The notes under the pieces were generated by a model, which was not told the DNA's origin, did no database searches, and worked only from the letters and a program-made list of their open reading frames with translations. DNA of 64,000 nucleotides from Bradyrhizobium jicamae (lineage in GTDB: Bacteria; Pseudomonadota; Alphaproteobacteria; Rhizobiales; Xanthobacteraceae): the NCBI RefSeq assembly GCF_018130695.1, contig NZ_JAFCJX010000017.1:62001-126000 (forward strand), given 5' to 3'. A program made the position numbers and the translations under genes. Positions 44,438-53,480 of this stretch are shown in pieces; the first letter of the stretch is position 1; every line of letters starts with the position of its first letter.

Positions 44438-45434
44438 AGTAGATTTCCGAGATGCGGTAGCGGCCGTTGCGCTTCTGCATCTGGACAACGATGTCGACGA
44501 GATGCAGCAAAAGCGAACGGATATCGTCGCGGTGGAGGTCACGTCCCTCCGCACTCTCTTTGACCAGCAAGGTCATTTGTTCGAAGGCAAGGCGAGCGCT
44601 GTCGGCGTGAACCGTCGTGATTGATCCTGGGTGCCCCGAATTCACATTCCTGAGATAAAAGAAGGCGGTGCCGTCGCGCAGCTCCTGCAGAAGGATGCGG
44701 TCGGGCCGCATGCGCAAGGACGATTCCAGCAGTTCGCGCGGGCCGATTTTGGCAACACCCTGCCCATCCTTGGCGTAGAGCAGTCGGACGCAGTTCTGGT
44801 GCGGGACGACGAGCTCGGCGGTGTCCTCAATGGTGATGAGCCGCTCATGTGCTGGGATCGCTGCGATCAGCGCCTTGGACAGAGTGGTCTTGCCGGAGCC
44901 CGTCGCCCCCGAGATCAGAATATTGCGGCGGGTGCGGACCGCAAGCTCGAGGAACTCACGCCAGTGGCCGCCTTCTTTTAGGGCGAGCAGTCGATGCTCA
45001 TCGGCGGTCAGTTCGTCGTCAGCGGAGCGGACCTCATCAAACAGCTTTGCCCGCTGCAAAATGTCCAGGTTCATGGTCAGCGTCGAGGGCTTGCGGATCG
45101 TCAGGCTGACCACGCCGGCCGGGACCGCTGGCGGCACCACGATCTGACAGCGTTCCTCGCCGATCAAGCTGGTCGATACCACTGGGTATTCCGGCCCTAT
45201 GTCTTGGCGGGTGTGACCGGCGGCTGCAGTTGCTAGATGTGAGAGGTAAGTTTGCGTGAGGGTTGGCGCTTCGTGCCGGGTCCAACCGTCGGGGCCCTCC
45301 ACCAGAATCTCGCCGGGACGGTTGACGACGATTTCAGTAAGGGTGTTGTCCGCCAGGTAGGGCGCCAACGGCTCGAGATAGCGCGCCAGCACCAGGCGGC
45401 CGCCATCGCGTTCAATCGATGCGACGGCACTCAT
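44403..45434 (-). CDS. virB11: VirB11 family secretion ATPase
   Basis: A 343-residue hexameric ATPase. Motifs are the Walker A GATGSGKTTLSKAL, Asp box VPHQNCVRLLYA, Walker B-like DRILLQELRDGTAFFYLRNVNSGHPGSITTVHADS with the His box. It powers pilus biogenesis and DNA transfer from the cytoplasm. Overlaps virB10 by 4 bp. Confidence 0.95.
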   Translation of the reverse strand: MSAVASIERDGGRLVLARYLEPLAPYLADNTLTEIVVNRPGEILVEGPDGWTRHEAPTLTQTYLSHLATAAAGHTRQDIGPEYPVVSTSLIGEERCQIVVPPAVPAGVVSLTIRKPSTLTMNLDILQRAKLFDEVRSADDELTADEHRLLALKEGGHWREFLELAVRTRRNILISGATGSGKTTLSKALIAAIPAHERLITIEDTAELVVPHQNCVRLLYAKDGQGVAKIGPRELLESSLRMRPDRILLQELRDGTAFFYLRNVNSGHPGSITTVHADSARLAFEQMTLLVKESAEGRDLHRDDIRSLLLHLVDIVVQMQKRNGRYRISEIYYDPVRKRDHAR

Positions 45435-46576
45435 TTGGTCACCACAGCCGGCCCGACGTTACTCCCGGGGACGGTGCGGTCGAAAATCTGGGTGCGACTT
45501 TCGACCCGCTTGAGTTGATAGACCGATGAGAAGTCGAGGTCGCGCGCGACAAAGATATTGACGAGCTCGCCCTGATTCTTGCTCAGCGTCGGTGGAATGT
45601 TGATCGACTGCTCAACTGCGATCCCGGCGGCGGTGTTGGTCGCCCCAGCGGTATTGTTGATCTGGATCGAGCCGTCCTGCATCTGCTGGCGGCCGATCGA
45701 GGAGGCATCGCTGACAATCGACAGCAGCAGCGCTGAACCGAAGCGCTCCCAGAAATGCGTGTCGATATCGCCGTCGAAACCGGCGCGGCCGAGCGCGTCC
45801 GTGGCGGGTGACGCTAGGGCCGCGATGACACCTGTCGGCGTCTTGGCGCGGGTCCACAGGATGAACATGCGCTTTGAGCCGCGCCGGACATTGCCGCGAT
45901 ATTCGCCGACAATTTGCGTGCCTTTTTCCATCAGCACCACGTTGCCGGAATCCGACATCACGTCGCGCAGCACGACGCAGGAGACAAAACCGGCCACATC
46001 CGACGACATCGCGGTCTCCAGCACGCACGGAATCGACGTACCTTGGGTGACCACGAGATTGCGATTGGGAAGCCGCGCGGCGCGCACGCCCTCGATCGGC
46101 GTGGGTTTCAGCTTGTCGGCAAGCTCGTTACGTGGCTCGGCCCGCTCAAAACCATAGGAATCGGCGGGAACACCCGCGGTCATGCCGTCGCGGGGCGGAC
46201 GCCCAGATGCGATCGGCCGGTTATAGGCCAACACTGGTGCGCGCCGCGCGCTTTCGAGCATCTGGTCCGGTGCTGGCGTGGGTGCCGCTGATGCGGCCGA
46301 GATTGGTGCGACCGGAATAGCTGCGGTCGTGACCGGTGCGGCCGGCGCTTGTGGCACCGGTTCGAACGCTGCCGCCTGTCGGATCATGAGCTTGCGGGCG
46401 GATTCGCTGACCGGCTTATCGCTTTTCCAGGTCCCCCAGATGATCAGGAACGCGAAGGCCGTGAGCGCGAGCGCACCGAAGCCGCGTTTGAGCATCGCCG
46501 TTCGCCCGTTGTCCCCTCCCCCTACCGGGGTAATCCCGCGGTCGCCGGCAAGCGTCTCATTCTCAAGCTCGGTCAT
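45431..46576 (-). CDS. virB10: VirB10 type IV secretion core protein
   Basis: A 381-residue inner-to-outer membrane spanning scaffold. There is one TM helix (about 33-50; GFGALALTAFAFLIIWGTW), a proline/alanine-rich periplasmic linker, and the beta-barrel domain with IPCVLETAMSSDVAGFVSCVVLRDVMSDSGNVVLMEKGTQIVGEYRG. The antenna region SIGRQQMQDGSIQINNTAG follows. Forms the core complex with VirB7 and VirB9. Confidence 0.94.
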   Translation of the reverse strand: MTELENETLAGDRGITPVGGGDNGRTAMLKRGFGALALTAFAFLIIWGTWKSDKPVSESARKLMIRQAAAFEPVPQAPAAPVTTAAIPVAPISAASAAPTPAPDQMLESARRAPVLAYNRPIASGRPPRDGMTAGVPADSYGFERAEPRNELADKLKPTPIEGVRAARLPNRNLVVTQGTSIPCVLETAMSSDVAGFVSCVVLRDVMSDSGNVVLMEKGTQIVGEYRGNVRRGSKRMFILWTRAKTPTGVIAALASPATDALGRAGFDGDIDTHFWERFGSALLLSIVSDASSIGRQQMQDGSIQINNTAGATNTAAGIAVEQSINIPPTLSKNQGELVNIFVARDLDFSSVYQLKRVESRTQIFDRTVPGSNVGPAVVTK

Positions 46577-46587
46577 GTTACGCTCGC

Positions 46588-47439
46588 CTATCGTGCCTTA
46601 AGGGTTGGAGATGATCTCTTCGCCCGCCGCTCGATCGAGGGGCTTGTGGTGTTGGTGCCGGGATTGACCCCGATCGCATCGAACGCTTCGTTGAAGATGC
46701 AAAGCACGGTGTCGCCCTTGCGCAGTCGAAACCCGCGGGCCGTGGCGTGGACAATCACAAGCTCGCCGCGGACATCCTTGGGCACCAGACTTTCAGAGCC
46801 GTCCGAGTTGATCAGGTAGATCGCCGGGATCTCGCGATTGCCAGCGAAACGGAACGTGGTCTCCTTGCCATCGTCGAAGACGGCTTCAGGTTCGAGGTCA
46901 ATCGAACCTTGGGCCGAAAAGCGCCAGTTGCGCGCCGCATAGGCATGATGCAGGTCAAAAGTCTGCTCGATCAGCGCGCCTTCCCTTTCGACGCCTCGAG
47001 CGGCCGCCTCATTGCGCCGGCGCTCGATCTCGTCGCCGGGATAAGCGAAGCGGACGACGAAGTAGCTGTCAGCGAGCGTCGTCTCGGCTATCGACAGCTC
47101 GAACTGATAGGAACGCTTGCGCCCGTCGGGACGAGTGGTGACGACCTGCAGATTGGTCGGTGGATGTTTTTCGCGCGGCTTGAGGAACAGGATTGAACCT
47201 GCCGGTGCAACTTCCCATGCGATCGCGTCCCCAATCGCGACATGCGCGATCTCCTCATCATCGGCAAACACGACTTGGGTCGAGGCGCGAATGACGCCAT
47301 TGAGGCGGACCACATTGGTGGGGTCGTAGGTCACCGTGCGTACGCGCGCATCGTGTTGACCCGGCGCCGGCTGCTGGAGCGCCAGCGCAGGTCCTGCAAA
47401 TCCCATGGCCAAAGTGATCCAGAGCGCGAAACGTTTCAT
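46588..47439 (-). CDS. virB9: VirB9/TrbG type IV secretion protein
   Basis: A 283-residue periplasmic/outer-membrane core protein. ATG 47439 has GGAGG upstream and a signal peptide (RFALWITLAMGFAGPALA). The N-domain shows RVRTVTYDPTNVVRLNG, and the C-domain NWRFSAQGSIDLEPEAVFDDGKETTFRF. Overlaps virB8 by 4 bp (ATGA). Confidence 0.93.
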   Translation of the reverse strand: MKRFALWITLAMGFAGPALALQQPAPGQHDARVRTVTYDPTNVVRLNGVIRASTQVVFADDEEIAHVAIGDAIAWEVAPAGSILFLKPREKHPPTNLQVVTTRPDGRKRSYQFELSIAETTLADSYFVVRFAYPGDEIERRRNEAAARGVEREGALIEQTFDLHHAYAARNWRFSAQGSIDLEPEAVFDDGKETTFRFAGNREIPAIYLINSDGSESLVPKDVRGELVIVHATARGFRLRKGDTVLCIFNEAFDAIGVNPGTNTTSPSIERRAKRSSPTLKAR

Positions 47440-48107
47440 GGCACGACCTCCGGATCGGCGCGATATTCCGAAACTAGAAAGCCGAGCGGATTGATCAGGC
47501 GGTCGGCAGAGGACATCGGCGCGTTGGCGTAAGAGAACGTCAGGGTCGAGACCCAATGGGTGACGCGAGTTTCCTCGCCCTTGCGGCTCTCTTTCATGAA
47601 ACGCACGGAAGCGACATTGTCGGCCAGCAGCGAGATTGCCTTGATCCGCACCGTCGCAACCCCGAAACGGCCTTGAATGACCTGGGGGCTTTCGGGGTTG
47701 GAGCCGCGATACCAGGCTGCGAAGCGGGCTTGTTCGCCCTGACCCGAAAGCAGCGAAATCGTGCGAAAATTGGTTTCGGCCTCGGGATAGCTGTAACCTT
47801 CCCGTGCGCGCACATAGCGTCCGAGGAAATACTTGGTGACGGCTTCGTCATAGCGCGCCGGCGTCGAACTGAGGGCGGAAACGGTGTCGACAATACCGGT
47901 CGCATTATCGACCCGGATGACGAAGGGCTCGACCGTTTTCAGGGGCGACAGCGCTGCGACCGCACCGACCGAGGCGACTGCCAATGCGCAGGCGCCCGCC
48001 GCAATCACCCAGGCTGTTCGCCGCGAGCGATGGGCCGATAGCAGCAGATCCTGTTCCCATCGCCGCGCATTGTCGAAGTAGCGTTTCAAGTCGTCATTCC
48101 CGACCAT
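47436..48107 (-). CDS. virB8: VirB8/TrbF type IV secretion protein
   Basis: A 223-residue bitopic inner-membrane protein with AAGGAGG before ATG 48107. The cytoplasmic stretch (DLKRYFDNARRWEQDLLLSAHRSRRTAW) leads to one TM helix (VIAAGACALAVASVGAVAAL) and a periplasmic VirB8 domain (FVIRVDNATGIVDTVSAL, YVRAREGYSYPEAETNFRTI). Assembly factor of the channel. Confidence 0.93.
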   Translation of the reverse strand: MVGNDDLKRYFDNARRWEQDLLLSAHRSRRTAWVIAAGACALAVASVGAVAALSPLKTVEPFVIRVDNATGIVDTVSALSSTPARYDEAVTKYFLGRYVRAREGYSYPEAETNFRTISLLSGQGEQARFAAWYRGSNPESPQVIQGRFGVATVRIKAISLLADNVASVRFMKESRKGEETRVTHWVSTLTFSYANAPMSSADRLINPLGFLVSEYRADPEVVP

Positions 48108-48108
48108 C

Positions 48109-48402
48109 TCATGCCTCCTTGCCACAGGGGCGGTAAGAGGCCGCAATGTCGGCCCAGCGGCTGGACGCGCCGAGATGGGTCGAGGGTGCGGACGAGTTGC
48201 CTTCGCCCTTCCGGATGATCGGTGCGGATGGCGGAACGGACGGCTCGGGGGCTGCCAACGGCGCGCCGGATTCCCAGTCCCACAAGGAGCGATTGAGCGG
48301 TCGCCGAGCCAGGCCATCACATGACGGCGGCCCCTTTGACCAGGTTCCGCAGCCACCGAGCTGGCTTGCGATAACGCAAATGATGAATAGTCGACGCCAC
48401 AT
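48109..48402 (-). CDS. VirB7-position lipoprotein
   Basis: A 97-residue protein whose N-terminus WRRLFIICVIASQLGGCGTW has a lipobox (LGGC). The rest is proline-rich and low in homology, as usual for VirB7-type lipoproteins that anchor VirB9 in the outer membrane. Its stop is one base before the virB8 start. Function is by position; length exceeds the ~50 residues of Agrobacterium VirB7. Confidence 0.7.
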   Translation of the reverse strand: MWRRLFIICVIASQLGGCGTWSKGPPSCDGLARRPLNRSLWDWESGAPLAAPEPSVPPSAPIIRKGEGNSSAPSTHLGASSRWADIAASYRPCGKEA

Positions 48403-48451
48403 CGTTCTGATGCCCCTGTCTTGCTTGTCGTCTGATTCCGGCGACCGTTGC

Positions 48452-49438
48452 TTAGGCCGCCGTGGTGCCCCGCGATGGGGCGCGCCGCATGCTGCCGCCC
48501 TGACGGCTGGCTCTGACCGCGGCGAGCCCCCGGCTGGCCGACCAGCGAGCGCCGGCATAGGCACCCCCGGCCGCGGCCGTGGCATTGGCAACCAACGGGC
48601 TTGTGACAAGTCGGCTTGCGAGGGACGCCCCGCCACCGGCGAGACCGCCCGCGATGATCGGCAATTGAAGCGCGATGTATCCGGACAGACCGAGCACTGC
48701 GCTGATGGCGACCGCGGCCACCACCATCTCGCCTCCGGTTCCAGCGTTTGTCGAGAACCTGTCAATGAAGCCGCTGACGGTGGTCAGCATCAGCCCGACC
48801 AGAGCGACCACCAGCACCAACAGGATCACGAAGTTTGCAACCTGCCGAAGCCAGGCTTCTGTAAACGGGCGGGTCGCCTCAAAGAGTCCCAATGCGATGA
48901 AGACCGGGCCGAGCGCGATCACGACCCCAAGCCCAACTTTGGCATAGAGCAAGATAGCGAACTGCAGAAACGACCCGACTGCCACAAAGACCAGGAGAAT
49001 CGCAGCGACGAGAGCCGGCGCGATGTTGGTCAAGCCGGCTTGTTTGTAGATTTTGTTGGCAACGTCGATCCCTTTGGACAGAAGTTGATCGAACGGAGCT
49101 CCGGAGCTGGTATTCAGTCCAGCGCCCGCCAACGCATTGCCGATCTCTTTTGGCAAGGAATCAAAAAACAAACCTGTGACGTACTGTTGAAACGCACTCG
49201 AGTTGGTCGCTAGCAGCACCACGACGACGATCCGCATGGCACGCCAAGCAAATTCCATGATCGGCTCAGCGATTGCGCCCCGCATCACGGCAAAACCGTA
49301 GAGAATGACATAAAGCATCACGGCGGTGCGAAGCGGACCATCGATGTAAGAAGCGAGATTCGACACGGACGTCGACACGAAAGCCGTGATCGGCTGCTCG
49401 AACTCCTTCAGGAAGCTGTCAAAGACATTTATGGCCAT
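48452..49438 (-). CDS. virB6: VirB6 type IV secretion membrane protein
   Basis: A 328-residue polytopic protein with six or so TM helices (LRTAVMLYVILYGFAVM; ALVAAILLVFVAVGSFLQFAILLY; FVILLVLVVALVGLML and others) and the TrbL/VirB6 region GLGVVIALGPVFIALGLFEATRPFTEAWLRQVANF. Inner-membrane channel component. The glycine/alanine-rich C-terminus is typical. Confidence 0.92.
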   Translation of the reverse strand: MAINVFDSFLKEFEQPITAFVSTSVSNLASYIDGPLRTAVMLYVILYGFAVMRGAIAEPIMEFAWRAMRIVVVVLLATNSSAFQQYVTGLFFDSLPKEIGNALAGAGLNTSSGAPFDQLLSKGIDVANKIYKQAGLTNIAPALVAAILLVFVAVGSFLQFAILLYAKVGLGVVIALGPVFIALGLFEATRPFTEAWLRQVANFVILLVLVVALVGLMLTTVSGFIDRFSTNAGTGGEMVVAAVAISAVLGLSGYIALQLPIIAGGLAGGGASLASRLVTSPLVANATAAAGGAYAGARWSASRGLAAVRASRQGGSMRRAPSRGTTAA

Positions 49439-49449
49439 CAGGGTGATCC

Positions 49450-49695
49450 TTACTTAAGGGCGTCTTCCATTTCCTGGACAGTGACTTGGTTGCGGGCCTC
49501 GTTCGCGTTGATGCAATTCGGCGTCTTCCCAAGTTCTCCGGGGTTGTCGCTGCAAGTCTTGAGGGCCATCGCAAGTTCGTCTCGATGATCAAGAAACCAA
49601 CCGACGGTTTTGGTTTTTTGCCCCTTGTCGACATCGTTGCAGCCCGCGAGAGCCGCAGCGACAATGATCAGAAGAATGGCAAGTCTGGTCTTCAT
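49450..49695 (-). CDS. EexN-like entry-exclusion lipoprotein
   Basis: An 81-residue lipoprotein: signal KTRLAILLIIVAAALAGC with the lipobox, then TVGWFLDHRDELAMALKTCSDNPGELGKTPNCINANEA, the EexN signature with conserved Cys pairs. EexN proteins in VirB-type systems reduce redundant uptake of the same element by cells already carrying it. Overlaps virB5 by 4 bp; in other VirB clusters the gene also sits between virB5 and virB6. Confidence 0.88.
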   Translation of the reverse strand: MKTRLAILLIIVAAALAGCNDVDKGQKTKTVGWFLDHRDELAMALKTCSDNPGELGKTPNCINANEARNQVTVQEMEDALK

Positions 49696-50414
49696 TGCAG
49701 GGCCGCCTTCATTTCATCGATCAGTTGTTCCTGCTTCTCGCGCTCCCGCTGTCCGTCCATCTCCATGCGGGCCTGCTGGATCATTGCCAGACCCTGCATC
49801 CGGAGCACGTCGTTCTGCAGCAGCGCCTGTTCGGCCTGCAGCCGTGCTGACAGATCGAGAACCTCCTTGGCGTCGGTCGCCGAGCTGATGCGAGCTCTGA
49901 GTTCTTCAAGGGCATCGATGCGCTGCGAGGCGGTGTCGTACACCGCCTGGCCCATGGAGTGCTTCGCCCCAGTCTGTCGGGCGATCCGGTCGAGCTCGCT
50001 CTGGTAATATGAGTTGCCGTTATTGCCCGCGTAGGCGCGATTTTGCGAAAGATAGTGGTTGATGGCGTCGGCGAAGTTGCCGCCACCCTGCCCCGCGACG
50101 AGACGTTCGATGTCCGAGAACTGCTCGGGCAGAACTTTCCGGAACTGTGGCGTGTTCAACAGCGATCCGATGTCGTTGGCGTTGGTCCGCTTGTTAAAGC
50201 TGTCATAGAGCTGCTTGGCCTGGCTCAATTGATCCTGTGCGACCTTGAGCTGCGACGTCAGAGTGTCGACCTGCTTCTTCAACTCCGTCAGCTGCTCGAA
50301 CTGCCGCGCAAACACGCTTGGGTCGAACACAATCTCCGCCTTGGCGGTTGAGGACATGAGGAAGGTCACGACCGCCAGTGAGGCTAGAAACGCCGGCGTA
50401 CGCTGGACTATCAT
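49692..50414 (-). CDS. virB5: VirB5 minor pilin
   Basis: A 240-residue exported protein from ATG 50414 (GGAGGAAAG upstream). A signal peptide (FLASLAVVTFLMSSTAKA) is followed by VFARQFEQLTELKKQVDTLTSQLKVAQDQL and a helical bundle, typical of VirB5/TrbJ pilus-tip adhesins. The C-terminal helix is coiled coil. The start overlaps the virB4 stop by 4 bp. Confidence 0.9.
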   Translation of the reverse strand: MIVQRTPAFLASLAVVTFLMSSTAKAEIVFDPSVFARQFEQLTELKKQVDTLTSQLKVAQDQLSQAKQLYDSFNKRTNANDIGSLLNTPQFRKVLPEQFSDIERLVAGQGGGNFADAINHYLSQNRAYAGNNGNSYYQSELDRIARQTGAKHSMGQAVYDTASQRIDALEELRARISSATDAKEVLDLSARLQAEQALLQNDVLRMQGLAMIQQARMEMDGQREREKQEQLIDEMKAALQ

Positions 50415-52777
50415 TGGGCTTTCCTCCGCTCCGCATGAAACACCGGCAGCCATTGTGCGGGGTCGTCGCCGACTTGCTTGCGAATGCGGTCGAGGAGCTC
50501 CACGGTTTCCGTGCGTCCCGATAAGACGGCGAGCGCGTCGTCGAAACCGCCGAGGTCGAGTTCTGCCACCACCGAGTTGTGGCCTTGCTTGACCAGGAAT
50601 CGGCGACTTTCGGGAGAGAGCTCCTCCTTGATCAGGCGGAATTCCGTATCGGTCAGATGGAAGCCGTCGACATAGTCCGAGCGCGTTCCCCGCGCGTTCG
50701 GCAGGAAGATTTGGGTCGGGCATTGTTCGACGATAGTGTGCGCGATTGGCGAGGCCAGCGCGTCGCGTGGCGACTGCGTGCCGAACACCATGACACCGTT
50801 CTGCTTGCGGATGGTTTTCAGCTTGTTGTTGGCGAGATCGCGAAAGGCCTCGTCTCCAAGCGCCTTCCAGAATTCGTCGATGTCGATGATCAGGCGTCTG
50901 CCGTCGATCAGGCGCTCGACGCGATGAAACAGGTACATCATAAGCGGTGTGCGAACTGTGGGGTGGTCCAGGAGATCGGTCATGTCGAAGCCAATGAACC
51001 GGGCGTTGAGGTCGATGGCGTCGTGATCGCCATCGAGCACCCAGCCAAAAGGAGCGCCCCGGCACCAACGTTCCAGCCGCGCACCAATGCCCTCGCGATC
51101 TTTCTGGCCGAGAAAAGCCCGCAGCGTCCCGAACGATCGCTCCGACTGCCGGAGTTGACCAAGGGCTCGCAACCCGGAATCGATGCGCTCCTCCTCGATC
51201 ACGGTCAGGGGCCGGTCATCCGGCGTGACGAGTGTCCGGACCAGTTCGCCCAGGAACGAAAGAGTCGCAGGCGTCAACTCAAGCGCCTTGAGCGGCGCGC
51301 AGCCGGTCGGAATACCGTTGTGGAGGGTCAAATAGGTGCCGCCGGCGGCGCGCACGAAAATCTCGGCGCCCCGGTCCTTGTCGAAGAATACGTAGGACGC
51401 ACCGAGCCGTTCGGCCTGCGACAGCAGGAAGTTCTGCACGACGGTTTTGCCGGATCCGGAGGGGCCGCAGATGAAGGTGTTGCCGAGGTCGCCATGATGA
51501 AAGGAAAAATAGAAGGGTGACCCGGACGCGGTCTTGAGCATCGCGACCGCCGGCCCCCAATGGTTCCCACCAGATTGTCCGGTGGGATAGGTGTGGAACG
51601 GAGAGAACACCGCGAAATTCCGCGAGTTGATCGCGCCAGTGCGTGCGCGGTATTTGAACAGCCCGGGAAGCTGCGCCCAATAGGCAGCTTCAAGTCCAAG
51701 ATCTTCCCGGGCGACAACCGCACCCGCATCGGCGAGCGAGCGCCGCGCTACGCTCATGTGATCCTGCAGCTGCGAAGGCGTATCGGCATAGACCAGCAGC
51801 GAGAGGTGATGGTCTCCGAGCACAAAGCGGTTGGATTCGAGATCGTCGAGGGCGTCAGAGAGCTCATCGATCTGCGAGGCGGCAGGATCCTGGGCCGATA
51901 CAAGCTGGTTTTGCTTGCGCGTCAGGACCGTCTTAGCGTCCGCTTTCGCCAAAAACGCAAATGATTGCGTGACGATGAGTTCAAACGGCGCGGAAAGCAG
52001 CGCGTTCAACAGGCCAGGCCGGGTGGATGCCGGATACTCCTTGAGTCCGAACATGCCAGCGAAGCGCGATCCACCCGCACCGCGAATCTCGAGGGCTTCG
52101 CGACCGAAGATGACACGATTTGAGTAGAGCGCCGGACCGATCGGCCCCTGCGGCAATGGCATCGGCATCCATTCCCCGGAAGCGAGCGCGTGGAGTAACT
52201 CCATCGGTTCCGAGAAGGTGATGCTTTCGCGCTCAGCCAATCCGACTGCACGGGCGCCGTACCGGTCGAGTGCCGCGACGATATCCCGCGTGGCATCGTC
52301 AAGCCGCTTCAGGGCCTCGCTGTCGACCTCGACGGACTTCCCGGCACTTCGGCCGAGCCGCTTAAAGAACGCAGCGGCCGTATCCGTCGCCGCGCGGCCG
52401 GGATGGCAAACGATCGTCAGGTAGAGATCGTTGCGAAACAGCGCCTCTTTTTGGAGCTGTTCGCGATATTGCGCGTCGAGCTCCGCGGCAAAGGTCGACC
52501 GGAAGGTACCGTCCGGGTAGACCGAGGTGCGGCGGCGTACCAAATGGGTCCAGAGCGCGAGGCGCGGATCTGCAACATTGCGCAAGGTGAGATTCAACTT
52601 GCCGTGAAGATCGTTCAGATCCGAGGTCTCGGCAGTCTCGAACGAGGTGCCATCGATCCGGATCACCGTCAGCAGGGCTCGTGTTGTGAGACTGATCACC
52701 GAATCTGTGACGTGCCGGCCGAACGGCAGATAGACATCGGGCTCGATCTCCCGGGTTTTGAGCGCCCTATTACGCAT
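50411..52777 (-). CDS. virB4: VirB4 type IV secretion ATPase
   Basis: A 788-residue ATPase, full length. The N-terminal CagE/VirB4 domain (about 60-400) precedes Walker A ICGPSGSGKTVVQNFLL (about 435), Walker B LIIDIDEFWKAL and the MVFGTQSP segment. It energises pilus assembly and substrate transfer on the inner face of the membrane. The start is inside the last codons of virB3. Confidence 0.95.
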   Translation of the reverse strand: MRNRALKTREIEPDVYLPFGRHVTDSVISLTTRALLTVIRIDGTSFETAETSDLNDLHGKLNLTLRNVADPRLALWTHLVRRRTSVYPDGTFRSTFAAELDAQYREQLQKEALFRNDLYLTIVCHPGRAATDTAAAFFKRLGRSAGKSVEVDSEALKRLDDATRDIVAALDRYGARAVGLAERESITFSEPMELLHALASGEWMPMPLPQGPIGPALYSNRVIFGREALEIRGAGGSRFAGMFGLKEYPASTRPGLLNALLSAPFELIVTQSFAFLAKADAKTVLTRKQNQLVSAQDPAASQIDELSDALDDLESNRFVLGDHHLSLLVYADTPSQLQDHMSVARRSLADAGAVVAREDLGLEAAYWAQLPGLFKYRARTGAINSRNFAVFSPFHTYPTGQSGGNHWGPAVAMLKTASGSPFYFSFHHGDLGNTFICGPSGSGKTVVQNFLLSQAERLGASYVFFDKDRGAEIFVRAAGGTYLTLHNGIPTGCAPLKALELTPATLSFLGELVRTLVTPDDRPLTVIEEERIDSGLRALGQLRQSERSFGTLRAFLGQKDREGIGARLERWCRGAPFGWVLDGDHDAIDLNARFIGFDMTDLLDHPTVRTPLMMYLFHRVERLIDGRRLIIDIDEFWKALGDEAFRDLANNKLKTIRKQNGVMVFGTQSPRDALASPIAHTIVEQCPTQIFLPNARGTRSDYVDGFHLTDTEFRLIKEELSPESRRFLVKQGHNSVVAELDLGGFDDALAVLSGRTETVELLDRIRKQVGDDPAQWLPVFHAERRKAQ

Positions 52778-53108
52778 GACCGAGGTCCTTTGTTCGGTAT
52801 CTCCGGACGAGTGTGAGCGGCGTGCAGGACGATCCACCCCAGAAGGTGGCGTTGCGCGCGCGCCCTCGGGTTTCGATCCAGGCGAGCAGAATCCGGAACA
52901 TGTTGGGGTCGTGCCGGCAGATGATGCGGCAAAGGCCATGGATTGGGATCGCGACCAGGCCGTAGACGATGCTTCCAGCTGCCAGAAACAGGATGCAGGA
53001 AAACATCACGTTGAGTGCCATGGCCTCCATCGTGACCCCGGCGACCATGGCGGGACGCGTACAGGCGAGGAACAAGGTGTCCTCTGTGAGACGCGTGGCC
53101 TCGACCAT
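52770..53108 (-). CDS. virB3: VirB3 type IV secretion protein
   Basis: A 112-residue inner-membrane protein from ATG 53108, which shares its A with the virB2 stop. TLFLACTRPAMVAGVTMEAM is the VirB3 signature; a hydrophobic segment (NVMFSCILFLAAGSIVYGLVAIP) and the motif HGLCRIICRHDPNMFRIL follow. Works with VirB4 in assembly. Confidence 0.92.
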   Translation of the reverse strand: MVEATRLTEDTLFLACTRPAMVAGVTMEAMALNVMFSCILFLAAGSIVYGLVAIPIHGLCRIICRHDPNMFRILLAWIETRGRARNATFWGGSSCTPLTLVRRYRTKDLGHA

Positions 53109-53404
53109 CACTTGCCTCCGGTCAAGGTCGACACCACCTCGGAGGCGCCGAACGTGATGGCGACGCCGAGCACGACATACGCAGCCTTGCGTAGATCGAG
53201 GTAGCCGAACATCCAGGCGATGCCGACAATGATGACGGCCAGCGTTGCCAGCAGACGAGCGACATTGCCGGTCAACATGTTGACGATGTTCTGCAGCACG
53301 CCTTCGATGTTCGCGGTCTGCGCCAGCGCCGGCTCTACCAACGCGATGCTGAGAACGGCCCCCATGCAAAGGAGGGCAGCGGAGTGTTTAAGAGAAGAAG
53401 TCAT
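53108..53404 (-). CDS. virB2: VirB2 major pilin
   Basis: A 98-residue prepilin with a long signal peptide (HSAALLCMGAVLSIALVEPALAQ) and two TM helices (NVARLLATLAVIIVGIAWMFGYLD and AAYVVLGVAITFGASEVV). Shape and size match the VirB2/TraA pilin family. First structural gene of the transfer operon after the VirB1-like gene. Confidence 0.93.
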   Translation of the reverse strand: MTSSLKHSAALLCMGAVLSIALVEPALAQTANIEGVLQNIVNMLTGNVARLLATLAVIIVGIAWMFGYLDLRKAAYVVLGVAITFGASEVVSTLTGGK

Positions 53405-53480
53405 GGCAAGGCTCCGATTGGTACTGCAGCCGGACCCATCCGGACCGCCGTACTGAGTTGAGATAGGAAAATGACGATCC

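Noticed and set aside
48403-48765. Long N-terminal extension of the VirB7-like lipoprotein
   Set aside because: Overlaps virB6 on the same strand; the lipoprotein signal begins at 48402.
50579-51520. Long plus-strand open frame (313 codons)
   Set aside because: Antisense to virB4 including its Walker motifs; a GC-rich third-position artefact.
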